Positions 11,939 through 20,836 of a stretch of 64,000 bases of DNA are shown here, piece by piece. Location: the NCBI GenBank assembly GCA_036873755.1, contig JAVTVY010020452.1, forward strand, positions 1 to 64,000, read 5' to 3'. The stretch comes from Hanleya hanleyi. Taxonomy: Eukaryota; Mollusca; Polyplacophora; Lepidopleurida; Hanleyidae. Each line of letters begins with the position of its first letter. The first letter of the stretch is position 1. A program made the translations under genes and the position numbers. The notes under the pieces are model-generated. The model worked only from the letters and a program-made list of their open reading frames with translations. It did not search any database and had not been told where the DNA came from.

Positions 11939-12092
11939 CGCCATCGCCTGCACCAGTAAATACATTCCATGCTCGGTTGAACGCAGTTGCGGTTCAGCCG
12001 AGCAATCACCATGTTCAGGTGAATGTGCCACCTGCACCTGTGAATGCTCCACATGTAGGAGTGGACTTAAATCCACTAAATAATACCTTTCT
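11897..12092 (+). repeat. Forward duplicate of gag segment 10320-10515
   Basis: From AAGAGGTTCCAAATCGG onward the sequence repeats the gag linker region almost exactly, in the forward direction, immediately after the broken second zinc knuckle. It stops at about 12092 in CCTTTC, where the sequence turns into the inverted copy. Short microhomology (AAGAGG at the left junction, about TC at the right) is visible. With 12211-12405 it forms a hairpin with arms of about 195 bp. Confidence 0.85.
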
Positions 12093-12873
12093 AGTCTGGG
12101 AGTTGTCCAGCACAGCCGTAGGAACAGTGGTATCCTCCAATATTCCCTCATCGGCATGTTGCTGAGCCGACTCCTGCCTTGGCTCTTGCTGAACAACCTC
12201 GCCGACCGGAAAGGTATTATTTAGTGGATTTAAGTCCACTCCTAAATGTGGAGCATTCACAGGTGCAGGTGGCACATTCACCTGAACATGGTGATTGCTC
12301 GGCTGAACCGCAACTGCGTTCAACCGAGCATGGAATGTATTTACTGGTGCAGGCGATGGCGTTACTGGAACCGGAACTGCATTCGACCGATTTGGAACCT
12401 CTTCCCTACCCCTTTCAGTTAACTGTTGAGGTGTGTCAGCATTATCTGCTAGGTCCGCCTGACGAGCGTCCCTTGTCTGTTCAGAGGTTACCTGCAATGA
12501 ACTCTCTGATGCTCCCACCTGTTGGTTTCTTAATAATGCAACGACAATTCTTATATCTGACCCCATTTGTTCTACTTTACCATCCACTTGACCTACTTGA
12601 GTATTTACTTGCTGACCTAGTTCACCTACTTGAGTGTTTACTTGTTGACCTAGTTGGTCAACTTTGTCATTCACTTCACCTACTCTGTCATTCACTTTAC
12701 CTACTTGCGTGTTTACTTGCTGACCTAATTGTTCAACCTTAATATCCACTTGGGTCAATTGACGCCCTTGAGTATCAACCTTTTCCTCTATTTCACCTAC
12801 TCGATCAGTCAATTCCTGATGCTGATCAACTGCTGTTTCTACTTCATTCCGAAGACGCTGAATTATTCTCCCC
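12093..12873 (-). repeat. Inverted duplicate of gag segment 9880-10631
   Basis: This block is the reverse complement of the coiled-coil and linker part of gag. It starts with CTAGTCTGGGAGTTGTCC (complement of about 10613-10631) and ends near ATTATTCTCCCCAT (complement of about 9885). It differs from its source by only a few substitutions and by a short extra coiled-coil repeat, and still contains a long open frame on the minus strand (12015-12956). It occupies the place where protease, reverse transcriptase and RNase H would be expected. It is a rearrangement product rather than a gene in its own right. Confidence 0.85.
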
Positions 12874-12880
12874 ATCTGAA

Positions 12881-14578
12881 ATGAGGGAAAAACAGTATAA
12901 TGATGTACAGCTTCGTCCCGTGATTGATCATGTGGAAACCGGACAAACTCCATCAAGACTATTTATGAGCAGTCCAGTGACAAAGCATTTGTGGCTATGT
13001 CGTTCTTGCCTGAGACTGAAAGATGGAGTTTTGTACTATCAGTGGGACTATGGTGTGACTTCCAAGCTGAAGTTAGTAGTACCGTCAGAGCTACGTTCTG
13101 AAGTGTTGCGCTTAGTGCACGACACAAAGACTGGGGGTCATTTGGGCCGCGATAAGACATTGGCTTTGACAAAACGTTCTTTCTTTTGGCCCAATTTGAC
13201 TCGGGACGTAGAACTGTATGTTCGGACATGTGCTACTTGCAACACCAACAAGAAACCGAAAGTGAACCCTAAAGGGGCATTGGGCTCTTTCCATGCAGGA
13301 GCACCAATGGAGCGGGTCCATCTGGACATCTTGGGCCCGCTGGTGACTTCGGAAGGGGGAAATCGCTACATCTTAATGATGATCGACCAGTTCACTAAAT
13401 GGCTGGAGATTTGCCCCCTTCCTGGGCAATCGGCGGAAAGCGTCGCAAAAGCATTTCTTGAGGGGTTCATAGTGCGGTTTGGAGTACCGTTGCAGGTGCA
13501 TACCGATCAAGGCAGGAACTTTGTCGGTAACCTGTTCTCTGAATTTTGCAAGGTTTTTGAAGTCACGAAATCTCGTACTACCCCTTACCGCCCCTGTTCC
13601 AATGGTCAGGTGGAACGGTATAATCGTCTGTTGCTCCATGTGATTCGTTGTTACCTGGAGTATAGGCAGATGGACTGGGATAAACACCTCCCATTAATCG
13701 GAATGGCTATTCGGTCTATGCCGAATCGCGATACCGGTTTCTCTCCCAACATGTTGATGTTGGGGCGGGAAGTCATTCTGCCAGTGGACATTCTATTGGG
13801 AGTAGCAGAGGTTAACATGCAAAAGTTCACGGGGGATGCTTACTTGGTAAAACTCTTGAAACATATGGAGGAAGTGCATCGCCTGGCCCGAGAACGGATC
13901 GGGGTTACTCAAAATAGACAAAAACGTACCTATGATCTGAAAATCCAATCCCGGACCTATGAGGTGGGGGACTTGGTTTATCGTAGGGACTTAGCCGTCA
14001 AAGTTGGACAGAGCAAGAAATTGCGACCGATCTTTGCGGGCCCCTTTGTCGTGAGTAAGGTGTTATCCCCATGTCTGTACCGGGTGGAGAGCAGGAGGAA
14101 GTCCCATGTGTGGCATCATGATGTTTTACGTCAATGCCAGGACAGGGTACGACGGAGATGTCACGCTGTACTGAGTTTAGTTAGGGCATCCGACACGGAA
14201 AAGTCTGGATCAGGACAAGTACCAAGTTTAGAATCCGTAAAGCTTTCTTCGGGGGAAATCACCCCTGACACGGGAAAGTCTGGACAAGGACGAGTACCAG
14301 ATTGGGTATCAGTGGAGTCTTCCCCTGAGGAGGGCATACAACCTGTACTGCATGCCCCTGGTGTTGTAGGGGATCCCGGTCCTCTCGGTTTGACAGATGA
14401 AGTTCCGGATTGGAACTTGGACTTATTGTTTGCGGAACCGCGAGAAGTTAAGAAACCGCGACCGGCAAAAGTGCGCGAAGATACTACTTCGGTTCTACCG
14501 ATGATAGAGCCTCGTGTTAGACGAGGGGATCGGAAGGTTCGAAAACCCCAGTTTTTGTCAGCATATGACTGCTCCTAG
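12881..14578 (+). CDS. Integrase portion of Pol (Gypsy type)
   Basis: A 565-codon frame starts at an ATG just after the inverted gag copy. The first 75 residues look like the linker that follows RNase H in Gypsy Pol. An HHCC zinc-binding module follows (H80, H87, C117, C120), then the catalytic core with D149 (LDILGPL), D209 (HTDQGRNF) and E245 (NGQVER); the D209-E245 gap of 35 residues is the classic D,D35E spacing. Residues 380-418 hold the GPF module (AGPFVVSKVL). The C-terminal 140 residues are acidic and proline-rich, with no chromodomain that I can see. Integrase inserts the cDNA into the host genome. The ATG is probably an internal methionine of a former gag-pol or pol frame rather than the native start. 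Confidence 0.9.
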   Translation: MREKQYNDVQLRPVIDHVETGQTPSRLFMSSPVTKHLWLCRSCLRLKDGVLYYQWDYGVTSKLKLVVPSELRSEVLRLVHDTKTGGHLGRDKTLALTKRSFFWPNLTRDVELYVRTCATCNTNKKPKVNPKGALGSFHAGAPMERVHLDILGPLVTSEGGNRYILMMIDQFTKWLEICPLPGQSAESVAKAFLEGFIVRFGVPLQVHTDQGRNFVGNLFSEFCKVFEVTKSRTTPYRPCSNGQVERYNRLLLHVIRCYLEYRQMDWDKHLPLIGMAIRSMPNRDTGFSPNMLMLGREVILPVDILLGVAEVNMQKFTGDAYLVKLLKHMEEVHRLARERIGVTQNRQKRTYDLKIQSRTYEVGDLVYRRDLAVKVGQSKKLRPIFAGPFVVSKVLSPCLYRVESRRKSHVWHHDVLRQCQDRVRRRCHAVLSLVRASDTEKSGSGQVPSLESVKLSSGEITPDTGKSGQGRVPDWVSVESSPEEGIQPVLHAPGVVGDPGPLGLTDEVPDWNLDLLFAEPREVKKPRPAKVREDTTSVLPMIEPRVRRGDRKVRKPQFLSAYDCS

Positions 14579-14823
14579 ATAAGGTCTAGGGTCATGTTAG
14601 AATTTTCTTTGGTGTTGATGCTAGACGAAAAGGATAATCATGCTATGCTATGTCAGAAGTGAGCAGACTCGTCCAAAAGGTCCTAGGTGCATCCTGGGTC
14701 ACTTGCACAAGTCAAAATGTACTTTGGGAAGATGCATAATTAATAATGGGAAAAAAAATTATGTGTAGCCTGCTTCCAATGAAGAAGTGGAGTAGGTTAG
14801 AGGGATTGGGGCAAGTGAAGTTG
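14579..14823 (+). other. Short non-coding spacer after integrase
   Basis: This spacer runs from the integrase stop to the 82-bp tandem repeat. It is AT-rich with stops in all frames and shows no feature. Confidence 0.4.
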
Positions 14824-15075
14824 TGATGTCTTGTTGTTGTGCAAGATATGTCATTGGTGATGTCATATTTGTCATATAGATTGTGATTGGTGATGTTATT
14901 GTTTGTGATGTCTTGTTGTTGTGCAAGATATGTCATTGGTGATGTCATATTTGTCATATAGATTGTGATTGGTGACGTTATTGTCTGTGATGTCTTGTTG
15001 TTGTGCAAGATATGTCATTGGTGATGTCATATTTGTCATATAGATTGGATTGGTGACGTTATTGTTTGTGATGTT
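14824..15075 (+). repeat. Tandem repeat, 82-bp period, three copies
   Basis: The unit starts TGATGTCTTGTTGTTGTGCA and includes GATGTCATATTTGTCATA. Copies begin near 14825, 14907 and 14989; a partial fourth starts near 15070. The array lies between integrase and the TatD block and is rich in TGATGTCA/TGACGT-type motifs that resemble CRE/ATF sites. Regulatory use is speculation. Confidence 0.85.
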
Positions 15076-15182
15076 GTATAGAAGTCATTGTCTTGGGCGC
15101 CCAAGTTGTTTGGTTTGTGTGGTTGGATGTCGGGTTTTGTCGGTGTGTAATTAGATTTTAGTTGCTTTTGATGTGGTGTGAG

Positions 15183-15212
15183 ACATTTTTGTTTTTTTTC
15201 TTTGATTTTCAG
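15183..15212 (+). promoter_or_regulatory. Strong splice acceptor-like site before the TatD block
   Basis: A long pyrimidine tract (TTTTTGTTTTTTTTCTTTG) ends in ATTTTCAG at 15211-15212, the only acceptor of this quality between integrase and the TatD ORF. The first ATG after it is at 15239. Splicing from the LTR donor at 6957 to this site would yield a short message for the TatD region, as retroviruses do for env. This is an inference from sequence. Confidence 0.4.
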
Positions 15213-15238
15213 AAAAGAAAAAAAAAATTAAAAGGCCA

Positions 15239-15885
15239 TGTTTAGGGAAACTTTTTCAATTAAGCCGGGGAAGAAGGGGGGTAGGGGGGTGGAGAAACGG
15301 GGGGAAATTTCTTCAGACGATGTTTGGTATAGTGCAGAATCGGTGGGTGGGGGGATACTACGGGGGATAGTACGGCTGGATCTTGGGGGACTGGGTTGTC
15401 GAATTTAGGGATGGAGGGGGAATTAACGGGGGAAGAATCAAGTAGGGAGGAATGGACTGAGTGGGATCTTTCGAATTGGGGGGAAAAATTAATTTATGTA
15501 CCAGAGTTAGAAGGGGCTGTGGGACGGATAGGAGTAGGTAGAGGGAGGGGAATATTTGGGGAATTAGGAGCTGTGGGAGGGATAGGTGTAGGCAGGGGTA
15601 GGGCAGTGACGGTGGAGCATTGGGGGGGGGGGTCCGGGGTTTGGAGGGGAAAGCTGGCAGGCTGTGTACCCTCCGCTGGCCTCGGACTCCGCAGTGCCTC
15701 CACCGGCAATGGACACTGGGGACGCCCCTGGGAGTGGATCGAGTCCGGGATCGGGTGGGGGACGCTGGGAGGCTGTTAACCACCTGTCGACCCCGGGTTC
15801 GATTGACTCCCAATCGGTAGCTCGGATCAACGCCATCATCCGAATTATTGGGATATGTCCGGGCTCACAGGTTGTATCCAGATGA
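15239..15885 (+). pseudogene. G-rich coding block upstream of TatD, broken by frameshifts
   Basis: From ATG 15239 an open frame runs to 15407; a second frame continues to 15779 (Gly/Arg/Glu-rich, with repeated RIGVGRGRG and EWDLSNW motifs); a third runs to 15885 (Pro/Gly/Ser-rich, then a helical SVARINAIIRIIG). The frames change near runs of G at about 15350 and 15623-15632, and the third overlaps the start of the TatD frame. The simplest reading is one N-terminal extension of the TatD protein interrupted by indels in G homopolymers, whether real or from sequencing. I recognise no known domain in it. Confidence 0.4.
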
Positions 15886-15922
15886 CCCCTGTCTTCGTCC
15901 CGTAGCCACCCGGCAGACAATC

Positions 15923-16996
15923 ATGATGGGATTTGACCTGGCTTGCGGGACGGAGCCAGGGGAATATGTGTTGGGTCCCCCAACCTCGGTTGGTGCTCTG
16001 ATGGACTGGCGAATACTGGCCAGGTTACTGGCCATCCTGCCAGTCCATCTGAGGGAGGAGTTCCGGACGCTAGAAAGGCCGATGGACTCCTCGGGTCTGG
16101 ACAACCCCTTGTGGGTTGCTCAGGCTCATCCGCCCCCGAGGTTGGTTGACTCACATTGCCACTTGGATGTCGTCCTCGGTCGCCTCCACGGTAGATATAC
16201 CTTGGAGGCCATCGGGGACGAAGTCGGAACAGTGCATCTGTTGCGTACCCCGGTGGTAATGGAACATGTGGTGTGTAATCTTGTTTTCCCGGGGAGCTGG
16301 AAGTCTAAATCTCTAACCGCGCTCCTCGGGGATCCAAGAGTGCATGCCACATATGGACTGCACCCCCACCAGGCCAGCCGTCCTGTGGACCAGAAAACCA
16401 AGGATAAACTTCATCAATTTCTGCGGTCCCCAGGATGTGTTGGTCTGGGGGAGGTCGGTCTTGACTACGTGGATCATGTGTCTGCCGTGGAGCGCCGGTG
16501 TCAGGCTGATTTCCTGAGGGAAATCCTGCCATTGGCGCTCCCGCGGAACCTCCCGGTCGTCATTCATTGCCGGGAAAATACCCGGAGGAGTGGCTGCCGG
16601 GACGGCGAAGGGCGGACCATGGCCCTCGAGGATCTTCTGGGAATCTTGGGGGAGACGCTACCGGCCACGCATCCGGTCCATCTGCACTGCTTCCTCGGGA
16701 GCCCTGCTGCCCTCGAGTCTTGGCTCAGGCGCTTCCCAAATGCCATATTTGGGGTGAGCGCCCGGGCCTTCAACTGCGAGGACACCAGGGCTGCTGTACA
16801 GGGCTTGTCTATGGACCGGTTGCTGGTCGAGTCTGATGCACCCTATCAGTCTCCTCGAGGATTCCCGCGGATCAACACCCCCTGGGGTGTGTGGCCCGTT
16901 AATCAATGGGTGGCCGGGGTAAAAAATCTGCCACCCCGGCTGGTCGCGGAGATAACCCGGCGGAACGCCTGCCGATTCTACCATCTTTCGGCATAG
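15923..16996 (+). CDS. TatD-family metal-dependent nuclease in the 3' position of an LTR element
   Basis: The frame is open from 15821; the first ATG is at 15923, giving 357 residues. The last 280 match the TatD amidohydrolase-fold family throughout: VDSHCHLD (H78, H80), YGLHPH, GLGEVGLDY (E177), VIHCREN (H215), HLHCFLG (H255) and LVESDAPY (D305). All expected metal ligands are present, so the enzyme looks catalytically competent. TatD proteins are Mg-dependent deoxyribonucleases or exonucleases; animal TATDN proteins are the cellular relatives. The ORF is much GC-richer than gag and the LTRs, which suggests separate origin or constraint. It lies between integrase and the polypurine tract, the usual place of env. 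Processing of cDNA ends, degrading competing nucleic acid or defeating host defence are all possible roles, none shown. Confidence 0.85.
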   Translation: MMGFDLACGTEPGEYVLGPPTSVGALMDWRILARLLAILPVHLREEFRTLERPMDSSGLDNPLWVAQAHPPPRLVDSHCHLDVVLGRLHGRYTLEAIGDEVGTVHLLRTPVVMEHVVCNLVFPGSWKSKSLTALLGDPRVHATYGLHPHQASRPVDQKTKDKLHQFLRSPGCVGLGEVGLDYVDHVSAVERRCQADFLREILPLALPRNLPVVIHCRENTRRSGCRDGEGRTMALEDLLGILGETLPATHPVHLHCFLGSPAALESWLRRFPNAIFGVSARAFNCEDTRAAVQGLSMDRLLVESDAPYQSPRGFPRINTPWGVWPVNQWVAGVKNLPPRLVAEITRRNACRFYHLSA

Positions 16997-18112
16997 GGCG
17001 TTGCGCCGGGTGGTCTCCGGAAGACGGGCTTAGCACTCCAGGGGAAAAACAGGATTGGGATGGGTCTTGAGATGGGGGTCCTGGGTGGGGGGACGCTGGT
17101 AGGCGGTCTTCCCTCTGGGGCCTCGCATCTATTTCTCAGGACTCATCCCAGGGGAAAACAGATGGGGAGGGGGGTGTGATTATTTTTTTTTTTTTTTATT
17201 TTTTTTTGAGAATGGGGCTTTTTGGAGGGAGAAAGCTAGTAGGCAGTTCTCCCTCTTTAGCTCCCTATTCTAGTGGATATTTTAATAATTATTTTATTCA
17301 CACCCGCAAAAGTACAAAAGGGGAGACACTTATGGCCTGTTATTAGCCTCAGCTTTTCATAATAGCTGAAAATAAATGAAGGAGAGTTACAAGAACTTAA
17401 GCTTTAAAGTTTTTCTTTTTTTTGTCACCCTTTAGGATTACATAGCCCTTTTTATTAGTAGGCAGAAATGCCCAATTCTAGGCCTAAATATTTGAAAGGC
17501 CGTTGAAGGATCTTAAAGAATTGGTGGGTTGGGTGACTTGTCAGCTCCGTGCTCAGCGTGTGTGGTTGGCTCCAGGCTAAATGGCTGATGAGCCATCTAA
17601 ATTTTGAGGAGGGAGGGGATAAGGCTGCTAGGCCTTGGAGTACATTTCTTAAGGTTAATTTTTATGGGTAGCTTTTGGATTTTCCACTGGGGCAGCTAGT
17701 AGGCATGCCCCGGTGGGGGGGAAGGGGGGGGTGTTGGGTAGCCTCGCGGTCTGCTAACAGACTGAAGTTGAGGTTTAGAAAGAAAGAAGTAGAGTATTTC
17801 TTTGAATCTGGGAAAAACAATTTTAGTGTGTTTTAATAGTGCATCATTTTTAGTGCAGAGATAGGGAAGTTTTAGTGTCGGCATTTTTGAGGCTGGCGTA
17901 GCTTATTTGTAAGTGCAGGACATGCTAGGCAGAAATGCTGGAGTAATGGGAACTGCACCATTTTAAGTGTAGCATAAGGTTTAGGAATATCCGGGAGTTT
18001 TTAGGGACATATTTTGAAGTCAGGACAGTTAGGGTAGGGATAGGGCTGGATGTAAAAGACGATAAAAAAGGCTGGAAGGCTGAAAGGCTGGAGATAACCC
18101 ACCCCAAAAATC
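16997..18112 (+). other. 3' region of the LTR element with recurring CTAGTAGGC motif
   Basis: No coding frame is convincing here. A motif close to GCTAGTAGGC recurs near 17096, 17235, 17455, 17693 and 17926; two of these are followed by TTCCCTCT or TTCTCCCTCT. The same motif occurs once in the 5' LTR (near 6832). A long T-run is at about 17182-17207. The motif may mark decayed tandem units or an RNA structural element. Confidence 0.45.
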
Positions 18113-18126
18113 AGGAGGGGGAAGGG
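18113..18126 (+). promoter_or_regulatory. Polypurine tract
   Basis: AGGAGGGGGAAGGG is an uninterrupted purine run ending directly at the TG of the 3' LTR. This is where second-strand cDNA synthesis is primed in LTR elements, and it confirms the LTR start at 18127. Confidence 0.85.
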
Positions 18127-18368
18127 TGTGGTAGTGGCCGCTGAGATCATGTTGAACCAGCGAAGATGGCCGGAAAGTCCCGATGACCCTCAGCCAATGA
18201 AAAGCTAGAAGGCTGAAAACGGGAGATCGGGGAGTCCGTGCTTAAACTCGGCCCAGTCGACCACAGCCAGCCGTACTGACAAGAGGTACTATATACAGCC
18301 GGAGGGATTTGCAAGATCTATTATACAGGTAAGCCTGCCGCATCTTCTCCCGGACTGAGTGCTACTTC
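18127..18368 (+). repeat. 3' LTR
   Basis: The 242 bp are identical to 6755-6996 except at four positions. They are preceded by a polypurine tract and followed by unrelated sequence (ACTAGGAACAAAG). All motifs of the 5' LTR are retained, except that the last base of its GTAAGA donor is changed to C. Confidence 0.9.
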
Positions 18369-20183
18369 ACTAGGAACAAAGTTTTGAAATCGCAAGTGTA
18401 CATATATCTCTCCATAGCTCAGGTGCTCGTAATTACGGTTGTGTCGTGATTTCGATGTTACGACGTGAAATCTCGGTTTGAACAAAGTGCTAGACGAAAA
18501 TAAGGAGACGGTATGGTGAAAAATTGTTGTTGGACCAGTATTCTATGACCTGTATATGCACGAATGTGCTGGTCATAAAATGGGACAGAAACATGCGGTC
18601 CGGCATGAACCATATTTTTTCAAAACTCTCAAATTTGCAAAAAAAAGGCGTAAAGTTCTCAAATTTCATATGGATGAGTTCAATAGCTATCCATTCGGAT
18701 TGTGCGGGATGAATACAAGGTTAGCTCAAAGTCCATTGGCGACTGGTTCAACCGAAGCGGAGCCAACAATATGTTACAATACAGATTCGGAACAAAGTTC
18801 TTTCTGGTATAGAACATCTAAACTTTGTACAGGATGGTCAAAATAAACATATCTTGTGTGTTACCTATATATTAATGAAACATAGGCCTCTGAAGTCCCA
18901 TGACTAGTTGTGGGTGCAAGTGCTTTGTGGGGTTGAGGGTTGTGGGACGTAGAAGAAGGGTTGTAGGCTGATGAGTTGAGAAATTTGTGGGGTTGTGGAT
19001 ATTGAGTTGCGGGATTGTGCAGTGTGTGGGGTTGATGGACTTGCGGATTATGCGGTTTATGGAGTTTGTAAGGTTCTAGGCAACCAATCAAGTTACTCCA
19101 TCTATAGGTGAGTGTGTCTTTGCTTGTGTCCATATGAAGTTATAGTAATTGAAATATTGGATTGTCTTGAAACGGTATATTGGTAAGTTAATATTTTTAT
19201 CCTCAAATATCACGTGACAAACCAAATGTATGTGTTCATCGTGATATTCTACTTTTAAAATATCCATTGATCAATCCATTCTTAGTCGTAATTGGACTTC
19301 AAACAAGTAGAGGGGTTTACATAGGATAAATTCTGTTAGATGTTACGTTAATGAATCAAAAAATGAATTTCTTCAATTCTGCACAAAAGTTGGTTTCTTA
19401 CGCCAAAAATACACACATTTTATAATAAAAACACTCACAGTTAACAGTGACGTAAAACAGCGTCGACGGAAGTTAGAAATGGATCTGTGGTCGGGTTTTT
19501 TTTTGCGTTTTTGTATATATTTCAGCATGGAATTTTAGTATATAAACATATATGACGTGAAGCCGCAACCTTATACCCATCTCGATGTATTTCCTTAGCC
19601 TTCAGTTTAAAACATGATAGTGAACTTCAAAATAGTGACCATAAGAAGTCAATAGAAAATTGTAGCACTATTCTTAGCTCATTTCTTAGAATCTTGGAAA
19701 TGAGAATGGGACTAGAACAGTACACCTAAGTGAATGGCAAATGATGAAAAATTGTCTCTCATGACATAGAACAGACGCCATCTTGTATTTAATAATAATG
19801 GTCTTTTGAATCTTAGATCTTAACAGGCTACACTGGAGTATCCTATCAGGCCTCCTTAGTTTTTTAGTGTTATGGTTTAGCTAAAATGGATTAGTTGTGA
19901 CGTCATCACTTTCTGAGCCAATAAACGCTTTTCAGTAGCTAATTGACAGGGTTATCCACCTGCATTTTGTTACTATGTATATATAGGAACTATTCATGAC
20001 CAACAACTTTTTGCAGCATGACTTTTCAGTTTTCATCAGATTGAGATCTTTGACCCCTGGGTATTTGTCGGAGTCTTTCTCTCTGGTTGACAACCAGCGA
20101 TATCGCAGATAATTCCATTATGTTTGTACTAATGAGCTACCGCTAGCATACATTCGGATTGGGTCTCGGTTGTCTTGTGAAAG
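18369..20183. other. No accepted gene; GT-rich low-complexity patch
   Basis: A 96-codon plus-strand frame at 18556-18846 (motifs KKRRKVLKFHMDEF and PFGLCGMNT) looks somewhat protein-like, but I recognise no family and could not find a matching donor or acceptor, so I leave it unassigned. At 18895-19085 a degenerate, roughly 24-bp GT-rich repeat (TTGTGGGGTTG variants) gives a Pro/His/Asn-rich frame on the minus strand that is a low-complexity artefact. Nothing else stands out. Confidence 0.35.
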
Positions 20184-20836
20184 TTAGCAAATGGCCGTTC
20201 TTAGAAGATTTATTTCAGGTATATTGTGAATCCTACGATTATGAATATATTTCAGAGATAATTGCATATGGGACATCAGTAAAATTTTCAAACGTTGAGT
20301 CGTACTTGTTGCTTTTGGTGTGAGGGATATCATTTCTGTCACAGCTGACGTCGCCTCTGTCATCGATTGTCCCATCGACAGAGAAGTTGAGATCGACTGT
20401 ACCAGGGGCAGAGAAGTTGACATTGGCTGTACCACGGCCAGAGAAGGTGACAGTTGATGTACCAGGACCGGAGAAGTTGGCAGTGGTTGTACCAGGGAAG
20501 GAACAATTGATGTTGGTTGTATCAGGGACAGAGTTGACAATGAATGTAACTGGGCCGGAGAAGTTGATGTAAACTGTACCATGGATGAAGCAGTTGCCGT
20601 CATGGACGAAGGATTTATCATCGATTGTACCATGGACGGAGATGTTGACATCGGCTGTACTAGGGGCGGCGCTGGGCCGTCGAGAGCTGGTGGTGATGAC
20701 TGTCCTGTGCACGACTGCTCTTCCACAACAGCGGTTGTACCTTCTCCTAGGGAGTCAGCGTAGGCATAACACGTGTTTACAGGTTCACTGCTGGAATCAA
20801 CAAGCTTGATTGGAATAGATGTATCGTCAAGTGCCC
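20184..20836 (-). CDS. Ser/Thr/Pro-rich 10-residue-repeat exon of the CTLD-PAN gene
   Basis: A minus-strand acceptor (GCTATTGTTTACAG at 20837-20850) opens an exon in phase 1, matching the phase-1 end of the PAN exon at 26301. It codes for about 216 residues if it runs to the stop at 20184. The first 50 residues contain two Cys (NTCYAY, EQSCTG). The rest is about ten copies of a 10-residue, 30-bp unit of the form (M/L)VQ(S/P)MSTS, rich in Ser, Thr, Pro and Val. Such tails are often heavily O-glycosylated stalks. A second frame through the repeats is also open and ends in a different C-terminus at about 20236, so an indel or alternative donor could change the tail. No transmembrane segment is evident. 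Confidence 0.5.
20358..20680 (-). repeat. 30-bp tandem repeat inside the exon
   Basis: Seen on the plus strand, units of the form (A/G)T(C/T)G(G/A)(C/T)TGTACCA(G)GG followed by a CGGAGAAGTTGAC-like block recur every 30 bases, with occasional 3-base multiples missing. The period preserves the reading frame, consistent with a coding repeat under frame constraint. Confidence 0.7.

Larger units (their letters stand above)
6755..18368 (+). mobile_element. Gypsy-type LTR retroelement with TatD ORF, internally rearranged
   Basis: Two direct 242-bp LTRs enclose, in order: a primer-binding-like site, a 2.5-kb leader with tandem repeats and a SINE-like insert, gag, a duplicated and inverted piece of gag, an integrase ORF, an 82-bp tandem repeat, a GC-rich block ending in a TatD-family nuclease ORF, a 3' region and a polypurine tract. 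The D,D35E integrase with HHCC and GPF modules places it with Gypsy/Metaviridae-type elements. Protease, reverse transcriptase and RNase H are absent, so this copy would depend on enzymes from relatives. The LTRs differ at four positions, which suggests a fairly recent insertion. I could not identify a clean target-site duplication: the bases outside the LTRs are GCTGG and ACTAG. Confidence 0.9.

Noticed and set aside
15358..15813. Pro-rich antisense frames opposite the TatD upstream block
   Set aside because: Complement of a G-rich strand; no motif and the sense strand explains the sequence better.
18556..18846. 96-codon plus-strand frame downstream of the 3' LTR
   Set aside because: Somewhat protein-like, but no family, splice partner or promoter seen; described only as unassigned.
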